From assembly GCA_964554105.1 (NCBI GenBank), contig CAZKNF010000032.1, forward strand, positions 1 to 39,209: 39,209 nt of DNA, given 5' to 3'. This DNA is from CAZKNF01 sp964554105 (GTDB taxonomy: Bacteria; Bacteroidota; Rhodothermia; Rhodothermales; VXPQ01). Each line of letters opens with the position of its first letter. Positions within the stretch are counted from its first letter, which is position 1. The notes under the pieces are model-generated. The model was given only the letters and a program-made list of their open reading frames with translations, was not told the origin of the DNA and searched no databases. The position numbers and the translations under genes were made by a program. Of the stretch, positions 32,710 to 39,209 are shown piece by piece.

Positions 32710-35171
32710 GGGAAGAACCTCGGCTTGAGTTTTTTGACGGTCCAATAACTAACGAAAAATGCCAGTATGTGATAAACTCCATTTAGAAGGAGGTGGTGGG
32801 CAAGATAGAGGTAGACCGATCCAACGACGTAGGCCGCCGGCACGGCCGCGAGCGTGGCGGCCCGCAGAAATCGGCTGCCCTGAGGCGCGCGGTAGCCCAG
32901 CGCGGCGCCGACGATCGCCATGCAGATGATGATGAAAAATTGCGCCCATCCGCCGAGCCAGCGGATTGAGACGTCCTGGAGCAGCGTGTTGACCGCATCA
33001 GCGTGCAGCATCAGGCCGTAGCGCGATTCCAGGTTGAATCCGCGCCAGATGGAGCGACGGTCGTCCCGCCCGAGCTCGAGTCCCACCAGGACAATTTTCC
33101 CTTCCACCAGCGGCCGCAGCGCATCGAGGTCGGCCTGAAGTACACGTTCATAGGAGAGTCGACGTTCACGCAGCGTCTCGAGCGGCGTATAGTCGATGAT
33201 CAACTCTCCGTACGGATCATTCCTCCGAATCACCGTGCAGTCGCCGGGCCTTTCACCGTGCAGGTTCACGTCCGCCAGCCGAATCCGACGTGTGGCGGTG
33301 TTTGCCTCGTTGAAGATGTTGACCTGCCGGTTTTCGACGTCGAGATCGAACCTCGCGGCGCCGTCGTAAGCGGCCACCGCTCCGAGAGCCAGCGACGGCA
33401 CACGACGGCCGTCCGACGTAACGCTCATCAGCGGCGCGACATTCGGACCATGCCACGACAGAGCCATGCACAGCGATGCCCACGTGCCGCTCGCCTCCCG
33501 AAGCTCCTCGACCATGGCAGGGCGGTCGTCTGCCGTCCACCGGTTCGCGCCGAGGATGACGTGCGTCCCGCTCCTGGCGGCATTGCGGATCGCCCGCGCG
33601 AAGTCCGCGTCATGAGAGGTGGGCTGGAGAAAATATAGATCGAACGCCACGACGCGAGCGCCCGCCCGTGCGAGCCGGTCGACGAGCAGCGCATGCTCTG
33701 CACGCCAGGATAGATCGAAGGGCTTGCCGACCGCTTCGACCGTCTGCTGATCGATCGAGACGAGAGCGACGGCGTCGTGAAGGGGGCTGTCGGTGAACAG
33801 ATCGCCCAGGGCAACCGTGTAGGTCTCCGGCTTGAGCTGCTGAGGCAGCCAGTCGAACGCATACATCCAGAATCCGAAGAAAACTACGAGCGCAATTCCG
33901 GCAGCCGACACCAGGGAGGCATTGCGAAAGCGAAGCTGCTGCTTGACGCGGGCCAATTCTCGCCTTTCCGTCGCGACGAAGGTCTCGTCATGCTCTTCGA
34001 GCCCTGATTGGATCCGCTGCTCGTGTGCTCGAATGACGGCGTTCGTCCGATCGAGGGCGCGTGGATCGAACGGCACGTCACGCAGCCGTTTTCTTGATTC
34101 GATGTCGAAGACGACGCCCTCGCTGCCCCGCATGAAGAGTACGGGAGCACCCAGGGCTCCCATGTCGGGGAATTTCTTCAGGAGTTCATTCCGTGCGTGG
34201 GAGACGGCGACTTCCACGCGGCCTCGATCGAAGCCGAGAAAAAGACTCCGGTAGAACGCGCGCGCAAAACAAAGCGCCTCTTCATCAGCGATCTCGTACT
34301 GCATGGCCACGACGGCCGGAATGTCCTTTCGGACGAGTTGAGGGGCAATCCCGACCAGCGGTTTCGTCGCCGAGACCTGCGCTCCTTTGCACGAGTTGAG
34401 GACGACCAGCTTCATGGACGGATGGTTCGCGAACAGCCGCGCCATCCATTCGTGATCGACGAAATCGTCGGCATCACCGTCGCCGTTGAGGACGAGAAAC
34501 GCCTCGTCGTCGTGAAAATCGCCGTGGCCGATAAAATGAAAAATATCGTATCGCTGCTCGAGCATCACGTCCGTGAGCCGGGCACGTGTTACGCTACCGT
34601 CCAGCACGTGCAGACAAATCAGGCCCTGACTCCGAAGGTCGTCGAGCGCCTCCATCAGGTACGCTCTTTCGGTTCCGGTATCGAGTCCGGACCGTTCCGG
34701 GATCACGACGAGCATGTGCAACGGAAGTCCGGCCGTGAGAGGCCGCGGAGGTTCGGGCAGCTCCAGATACCGGACGACCGGTGTCGCGATTGAGACGCTC
34801 AGGAAGTCTTCCTGAATCGGCGAGTACAGGTACTCCCATGGGACCGTCGCAACGTCCGGATCTTCGATTCTGAGGCGCAGTCGCACGCCCTCGGCGGACG
34901 TCACGCGAGCCAGCTCGCTGCACCGGCCAAAATGGAGTCCGATGCGGCCGTTCTCGGCTGCGAAGACGTACTCGTACAACAGCGAGCCGAACCGCACGAT
35001 AAAGTCCCGATCCGCCTCACCTGAGGCCAGCAGCTCCAGATTATCCCGCAGTTTAGACGAATCGGGCAGCGAGGCGGCTTCCGTCTCCCCGTGGTCGGAG
35101 CAGCGCGCGTGCAGCAAATAGCCGCCGGCGGGACTCGATTCAATCCATACATCAAGATTGTGATATCGCAT
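32706..35171 (-). CDS. Membrane protein with CHAT protease and CHASE2 sensor domains
   Basis: 821 residues from ATG 35171 (an in-frame ATG at 35207 is less likely). The N-terminal cytoplasmic half is a CHAT caspase-like peptidase: VPWEYLY, then catalytic His216 in FHFIGHGD and Cys261 in LVVLNSCKGA. A membrane helix at ~419-439 follows. The extracytoplasmic CHASE2 domain spans ~463-730 (VALVSIDQQTVEAVG, ARVVAFDLYF), and three C-terminal helices lie at ~741-811. CHASE2 usually sits before a kinase or cyclase, whereas here the effector is at the opposite end. An envelope signal sensed by CHASE2 could gate the protease. First gene of the minus-strand operon. Confidence 0.88.
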   Translation of the reverse strand: MRYHNLDVWIESSPAGGYLLHARCSDHGETEAASLPDSSKLRDNLELLASGEADRDFIVRFGSLLYEYVFAAENGRIGLHFGRCSELARVTSAEGVRLRLRIEDPDVATVPWEYLYSPIQEDFLSVSIATPVVRYLELPEPPRPLTAGLPLHMLVVIPERSGLDTGTERAYLMEALDDLRSQGLICLHVLDGSVTRARLTDVMLEQRYDIFHFIGHGDFHDDEAFLVLNGDGDADDFVDHEWMARLFANHPSMKLVVLNSCKGAQVSATKPLVGIAPQLVRKDIPAVVAMQYEIADEEALCFARAFYRSLFLGFDRGRVEVAVSHARNELLKKFPDMGALGAPVLFMRGSEGVVFDIESRKRLRDVPFDPRALDRTNAVIRAHEQRIQSGLEEHDETFVATERRELARVKQQLRFRNASLVSAAGIALVVFFGFWMYAFDWLPQQLKPETYTVALGDLFTDSPLHDAVALVSIDQQTVEAVGKPFDLSWRAEHALLVDRLARAGARVVAFDLYFLQPTSHDADFARAIRNAARSGTHVILGANRWTADDRPAMVEELREASGTWASLCMALSWHGPNVAPLMSVTSDGRRVPSLALGAVAAYDGAARFDLDVENRQVNIFNEANTATRRIRLADVNLHGERPGDCTVIRRNDPYGELIIDYTPLETLRERRLSYERVLQADLDALRPLVEGKIVLVGLELGRDDRRSIWRGFNLESRYGLMLHADAVNTLLQDVSIRWLGGWAQFFIIICMAIVGAALGYRAPQGSRFLRAATLAAVPAAYVVGSVYLYLAHHLLLNGVYHILAFFVSYWTVKKLKPRFFP

Positions 35172-35394
35172 GCTTCCGATCGGCGATTGGTACGGTTCGC
35201 CTTCCATCCGAAGACTTCGCGCGGCGCTTTGCCATCCAACATACCAAAATAGAACGCTTCGGCTAAATTCCGCATCCTGATCTCAGGAGTTTGATCGCGG
35301 ATCTCTGAGTTGCGATCTTTCTCCTCCATTCAAGCCGGTGTATTTCGTCTAGTCGAGTCGGCTATCCATCCTGTCAAACCAACCGGAGGCTTAC
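35172..35394. promoter_or_regulatory. Shared divergent promoter region of the CHAT/lipase module
   Basis: 223 bp between the CHAT-CHASE2 gene (leftward) and the lipase gene (rightward). It holds two direct copies of a GATCTC-n-GAGTT element, GATCTCAGGAGTT (35279-35291) and GATCTCTGAGTT (35300-35311), with starts 21 bp apart, which is two helical turns. The first overlaps a dyad TCCTGA-TC-TCAGGA (35275-35288). Another dyad, GATCGC (35293-35298) / GCGATC (35312-35317), overlaps the second copy. This clustering suggests an operator common to both operons. The lipase ribosome-binding site GGAGG is at 35385-35389. Confidence 0.5.
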
Positions 35395-36831
35395 ATGCCA
35401 CGTCAACCGATGCCCGACATCGTCGTGCTTCTTCCCGGAATCACTGGAAGTGTGCTCCGCAAGAAAGGGAAGGTCGCCTGGGGATTCTCCGGGTCCACGC
35501 TCGCGCGCACGCTCTTCACCCGGGGCGGGCACATGAAGAGGGCTCTGCTTCTCGAAGAAGACCCGCCGGATGAGGATGATTTGGACGACGGAGTTGTCGC
35601 CGACGAGCTCATCTCCGACTTGCACCTTTTGCCCGGTCTCTGGAAAATCGATGGCTATACGGCAGTGGCGGAGGCAATCAAGAGTCGCTTCGACGTCGAG
35701 GAGGGGAAGAACTTTTTCCCCTTCCCTTATGATTGGCGGCGAGACAACCGCGTCTCGGCCCGGAAGCTGCAGCGGAAGAGCCGGGACTGGCTGCGAACCT
35801 GGCGGGAGGCGTCGGGGAATGCGGACGCCAAGCTGATTCTCGTCGCTCATTCGATGGGAGGCATCGTTTCGCGGTATTTTCTCGAGGTGATGGAGGGCTG
35901 GCGCGATACGCGGGCGCTGGTCACGTTCGGCACACCGTACCGCGGCTCGCTCAACTCGCTCGACACGCTGGCCAACGGGATGCGAAAAGGACCGTTCGGT
36001 CTCCTTGATCTCTCAGAACTCGCACGGAGCTTCACGTCGATCTATCAACTTCTGCCAATCTATACCAGCTACGACGCCGGCGACGGAACCCTTGTGCGCG
36101 TCGCTGAGGCGAGTGATATACCGAACGTGGACGCCGCGAAGGCGAAGGCCGCTCTGGCATTCCACCGCGAGATCGAGCAGGCCGTCGAGACGAACCGGGA
36201 GAGGGATGCGTATCGGACTGACGGGTATCGCATCTATCCCGTCGTTGGCATCGCCCAGGAGACCGCCCAGTCTGCGCGGCTCAAGGGCAAGGAGGTCGTC
36301 ATGCAGACAGACTATGAAGGCGAAGATCACCGCGGCGACGGCACCGTGCCGCGGGTATCCGCCACGCCGATCGAGTACAGCGGCGAGGGTCGCGAGATGT
36401 TCGCCGCCACGCGTCACGCCTCGCTGCAGAATGCGGATGCCGTGCTGACGCACCTGGATGGCCTCATCAACAGCCTGTACTTTGACCTGGGCGGTTTTCG
36501 CAAACCCCACCTGAGCCCGGTTCAGGTAAATCTGGAGGTCGAAGATCTTTACTGGTCTACCGAGCCGGTAACGGTCCGCGCTCGGCCCGCTCGCGACGGC
36601 GCACAGCTCGTGGCGCACATAACGAATTCGGACACGGGCCGTCCCGTCGGCATGAAGGAACTGAAGGAGAATGCGGATGGATGGCACGTCGCCACGTTCG
36701 ATGGGCCGGGGGAGGGTGCTTTCGAAATTGTCGTTTCCGGCGGACCGGACGTCGAGCCCGCCAGCGATGCGTTCGCAGTGGCAGGCGTTGACCGGGACGA
36801 AGTCGAGAATTTCGATGATGTAGAAACCTGA
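35395..36831 (+). CDS. LCAT-like lipase/acyltransferase
   Basis: 478 residues, no signal peptide. The alpha/beta-hydrolase core resembles lecithin-cholesterol acyltransferase and PDAT-like enzymes: VVLLPGITGSVL (oxyanion strand, ~10-21), FPFPYDWRRDNR, and the nucleophile elbow AHSMGG with Ser143. Also present are FGTPYRGS, Asp305 in GDGTVPR and His331 in ATRHASL. The triad is complete. The last ~110 residues look like a beta-sandwich domain (LSPVQVNLEVED onward) with an acidic tail ending DVET. Such enzymes cleave acyl esters of phospholipids or sterols. A cytoplasmic lipase next to a CHAT protease may be a membrane-damaging effector; this role is inferred. Confidence 0.85.
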   Translation: MPRQPMPDIVVLLPGITGSVLRKKGKVAWGFSGSTLARTLFTRGGHMKRALLLEEDPPDEDDLDDGVVADELISDLHLLPGLWKIDGYTAVAEAIKSRFDVEEGKNFFPFPYDWRRDNRVSARKLQRKSRDWLRTWREASGNADAKLILVAHSMGGIVSRYFLEVMEGWRDTRALVTFGTPYRGSLNSLDTLANGMRKGPFGLLDLSELARSFTSIYQLLPIYTSYDAGDGTLVRVAEASDIPNVDAAKAKAALAFHREIEQAVETNRERDAYRTDGYRIYPVVGIAQETAQSARLKGKEVVMQTDYEGEDHRGDGTVPRVSATPIEYSGEGREMFAATRHASLQNADAVLTHLDGLINSLYFDLGGFRKPHLSPVQVNLEVEDLYWSTEPVTVRARPARDGAQLVAHITNSDTGRPVGMKELKENADGWHVATFDGPGEGAFEIVVSGGPDVEPASDAFAVAGVDRDEVENFDDVET

Positions 36832-36843
36832 GGACGAGCAGCC

Positions 36844-39209
36844 ATGCAGCAAACCACTGTGTTCTGGCATGATGAGTCGGATATTCTGACGGTCGCGTCG
36901 AAGCGATCGCTCGGCAGCGTGTGCGATCGTATTCGCGACAGAAAGCCCGATTGGATTGTGGTTCGGCGCTCCCGGGATGCGACGAACCGGTTCACTCCTT
37001 ACTTCTATGCGTTCCAGCCGGACGAATTGTTGGCTCTGGAGGAGGAGCGCCCGGAATGGCGAGCCCGACCCGTCGAGGAGGCGCTCGATCTGCACGAGCA
37101 TGGCCAGAGCACGACCGCGGCGGGCCTCCAGCCCCATCGGATCGACCGGATGGGTGATTCCGGTCCCGCTTCCTGGAGAGTGGTGCACCTTGGATTCGAT
37201 GCGGAGCCGATATCGGTGGGGCGCATCGACCGTCCGATGCAGGAACAGGCGGGCGCGGCACCTCCGGCCGGCCATGAGGAAGCGGCTGCACCGCCCCCTG
37301 CTGAAGAGGAAGCNNNNNNNNNNNNNNNNNNNNNNNNNNNNNNNNNNNNNNNNNNNNNNNNNNNNNNNNNNNNNNNNNNNNNNNNNNNNNNNNNNNNNNN
37401 NNNNNNNNNNNNNCCGCCGCCTGCTGAAGTAGCTGCACCGGCCCCTGAGGAGCGTGTGGATGCGCCGCGAGAGGAAGCCGCCGCTCCACCCGATCGCGAC
37501 GACGAACATCCATCCGATGGTCAGGCGGCCGGAGAGGGAGCTGGCGAGCAGATCGATTTGGGCCCATCCCGTGGGCGTTCATCGCGCCCGGAGAGGCGCA
37601 GCCGTTCTAGAGACGCCGCACGGCGAGTTTCGCGCAGCACGCCGAGAATGCAGGAGACGGGCCCGGCCGAAGAGGAGAAGGCCGCACCCGAAGAGGAGAC
37701 CCAGACGGTAACCATCTCGGCCGACGCCGAGCGCCGCGTACCTGCCGGCACGTCGACCTACATCGTTTATCAGATCGAGCGGGCCGGCGAGGCGGCACCG
37801 TTTCAGGAGCGCTTCGACACCGAGATCAGCACGGCTGAGGGGATCGACGTAATCCTTTCAATCGATTCAAAAGGAATCGAGGTTAAGGGAGAGCGCATTC
37901 AGCGTGTGGCTCCCCCCGGTGCCGGATCGCCGACGCACGGCTCCTTCGAGATCAGGGCACTGGACCTACCAGCCGCTCAAGGACCGAGCATCGCTCGCCT
38001 AGCACTGATCTTCCGGCAAGGTTCAACGGACCTGGGCCGGATCGCTTTTTCCATCCTGATTGTCGGGTCCGGAGACGACGCCGGCAGGGAACGTGCACAT
38101 GCCAGCGTGGAAGCCGCGCCTCGGGACCGGCAGGACGATGAGATGCTCGTCCTGCTGATCGAGCAAGAGAGCGACGGCGACGGGACATGCTATGAGTACC
38201 GGCTTCATGGTGAGGCTCTGGACCTGAACTATTTGACTCTGCGGTCCGCGCCGCTTCTGGATCGGGGTGGCGGGGCAGCCGCCACGACCCTCGCCTACGT
38301 AGAGGCGATCTATGAGCGCGTGACGCAGGATGTGCTGAGCCGCAGCGATGCGAACCGGCTTACTCGCCAGCTGCGGGCCCTCGGCGCTACGATGTGCGGA
38401 GAACTGTTCGATCCCGAGGTTACGCGGAAGCTGTGGCCGCTGCGCGATCGAATCAAGACCGTGCAGGTCGTTTCGTGGGAGCCGTATATCCCGTGGGAGC
38501 TGCTAAGACTCCGGAATCCTGACACCGACGAGCTCGACGACCGCTTCCTCTGCGAGTACGGTCTTGTTCGGTCGATGCCGGGTACCGCTACGCCGCGTCG
38601 GCTTCAACTCGACAGCTGGCATTTTCTGGCTGCACAATACGAGCACGGCCTCGAAGCCTCCGTCGGAGGAGAAGTCGACTACTTCACGGATTCGCTGCCG
38701 GCTCGCGGCATCCAGCCGGTGGTGATCCCTTCGTCATACGACGAATTTTTCGATGCCCTCAACGCGGGCGATTTCGATGTGCTGCACATCGCCTGCCATG
38801 GTGAGTCGGAACACGCCCAGATCGAAAACAGCGTGCTTATCATAGGCGATGAGGCCGGACCGGACGGAGAACCCCGGCCGCTAGAAGTGGACGCGGTAAC
38901 GGTTCGACAGGAAGCCCGGCTCAGGCAGCGGCAGCCGCTGATTTTTCTTAATGCCTGCGAAAGCGGCCGGCATGGTCCGAACCTGACCTCGTGGGGAGGA
39001 TGGCCGACCGCCTTCCTGGAGGCGGGAGCAGGCGCATTCGTCGGCACGTCCTGGCCCGTCCGGGAGAAACCCGCACGCATCTTCGCTCACACCTTCTACG
39101 ATGCGCTGCTCAATGGTGAGACGCTGTCGGCGGCGACCACCTCCGCCCGGCTGGCTACGAAGGATCTTGGCGATGCGTCGTGGCTGGCGTTCAAGGTGTA
39201 CGGCCATCC
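36844..39209 (+). CDS. CHAT-domain caspase-like protease, 3' end outside the window
   Basis: Open from ATG 36844 (12 bp after the lipase stop) to the window end, about 788 codons counting the gap as 100 bp. The N-terminal ~100 residues (TTVFWHDESDIL, DWIVVRRSRDATNRF, RPVEEALDLHEHG) are a small domain I cannot name. Next comes a Pro/Ala/Glu-rich disordered linker (APPPAEEEA repeats) in which the gap lies, then a beta-sandwich-like segment (VTISADAERRVPAG). The C-terminal CHAT peptidase has PYIPWELLRL, His652 in VLHIACHGES and Cys705 in LIFLNACESG. It ends near VYGHP, close to the usual CHAT end, so little is missing. It may process the lipase made from the same operon. Confidence 0.88.
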   Translation, partial: MQQTTVFWHDESDILTVASKRSLGSVCDRIRDRKPDWIVVRRSRDATNRFTPYFYAFQPDELLALEEERPEWRARPVEEALDLHEHGQSTTAAGLQPHRIDRMGDSGPASWRVVHLGFDAEPISVGRIDRPMQEQAGAAPPAGHEEAAAPPPAEEEXXXXXXXXXXXXXXXXXXXXXXXXXXXXXXXXXXPPPAEVAAPAPEERVDAPREEAAAPPDRDDEHPSDGQAAGEGAGEQIDLGPSRGRSSRPERRSRSRDAARRVSRSTPRMQETGPAEEEKAAPEEETQTVTISADAERRVPAGTSTYIVYQIERAGEAAPFQERFDTEISTAEGIDVILSIDSKGIEVKGERIQRVAPPGAGSPTHGSFEIRALDLPAAQGPSIARLALIFRQGSTDLGRIAFSILIVGSGDDAGRERAHASVEAAPRDRQDDEMLVLLIEQESDGDGTCYEYRLHGEALDLNYLTLRSAPLLDRGGGAAATTLAYVEAIYERVTQDVLSRSDANRLTRQLRALGATMCGELFDPEVTRKLWPLRDRIKTVQVVSWEPYIPWELLRLRNPDTDELDDRFLCEYGLVRSMPGTATPRRLQLDSWHFLAAQYEHGLEASVGGEVDYFTDSLPARGIQPVVIPSSYDEFFDALNAGDFDVLHIACHGESEHAQIENSVLIIGDEAGPDGEPRPLEVDAVTVRQEARLRQRQPLIFLNACESGRHGPNLTSWGGWPTAFLEAGAGAFVGTSWPVREKPARIFAHTFYDALLNGETLSAATTSARLATKDLGDASWLAFKVYGH
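37314..37413. other. Assembly gap (100 N) inside the CHAT protease linker
   Basis: A run of exactly 100 N in the Pro/Ala/Glu-rich linker. The flanks are near copies of one repeat (GCACCGCCCCCTGCTGAAGA left, CCGCCGCCTGCTGAAG right), so an unresolved repeat explains the break. The frame is open on both sides if the true gap length leaves remainder 1 when divided by 3. Confidence 0.99.

Noticed and set aside
31000..32748. A 582-codon open frame on the plus strand opposite the FecR-PASTA gene
   Set aside because: It is a long antisense frame caused by high GC codon use. Its translation shows no domain, while the minus strand gives a lipobox, FecR and four PASTA repeats.
37280..37450. Possible CRISPR or other repeat array around the third gap
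   Set aside because: The repeats are coding, in one frame, and spell a Pro/Ala/Glu linker. There are no unique spacers.
36013..37509. A ~498-codon open frame on the minus strand opposite the lipase and CHAT genes
   Set aside because: It runs through the N-gap and has an Arg/His-rich translation without motifs. The plus strand carries the catalytic triad of the lipase and the CHAT start.

Overview
The window is a high-GC stretch of bacterial chromosome or MAG scaffold, broken by three runs of exactly 100 N (20842-20941, 27742-27841, 37314-37413). The best guess for the host is a Rhodothermota/Bacteroidota-group bacterium. The clue is the QNFPNPF motif (the start of a type IX secretion sorting domain) at the end of the metallophosphoesterase at 14162, together with many signal-peptide or lipoprotein hydrolases and a kaiBC operon without kaiA. 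This placement is an inference. No rRNA, tRNA, CRISPR array or insertion sequence was recognised.

Layout. 1-9133 holds the start of an exported PHP-type metallohydrolase, a 47-residue Lys/Gly-rich protein, a YCII-domain lipoprotein, a duplicated PH-like hypothetical protein, a divergent Nramp-family transporter, an SDR, a PQQ-type sugar dehydrogenase, a 48-residue DUF1328 membrane protein, and a DUF305 + LVIVD-repeat gene pair. 9251-12954 (minus strand) is a circadian-type operon, kaiC-kaiB-PAS histidine kinase. 13058-15685 holds an exported alkaline-phosphatase-superfamily hydrolase and a metallophosphoesterase that looks truncated at both ends. 15917-20048 is a catabolic cluster: glutamine-synthetase-like ligase, aldehyde dehydrogenase and Fe-dependent alcohol dehydrogenase. 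It would suit gamma-glutamylation and oxidation of an amine or amino alcohol.

20241-31209 is mixed. It contains a hypothetical protein, a fragment resembling a contractile-tail tube protein cut by the first gap, a TPR-LuxR regulator, a chimeric YCII-like ORF, a DUF4230 protein, a YjlB-type cupin, a Tat-exported mannonate dehydratase homologue, an outer-membrane barrel, an LLM flavin oxidoreductase crossed by the second gap, a NAD(P)-binding reductase, a DUF72 protein, an aldo/keto reductase and a creatininase-family amidohydrolase.

31273-39209 is the most striking region. Two divergent operons share a 223-bp regulatory gap. Leftward runs a membrane protein with an N-terminal CHAT caspase-like protease and a C-terminal CHASE2 sensor, translationally coupled (ATGA) to a FecR-PASTA lipoprotein. 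Rightward runs an LCAT-type lipase with an intact Ser-Asp-His triad, then 12 bp later a second CHAT protease with a Pro/Glu-rich linker that runs off the window. The shared intergenic region carries two direct operator-like repeats 21 bp apart. I propose a sensor-protease-lipase module, possibly for defence, stress response or regulated cell death. The protein motifs are visible, but the function is inference.
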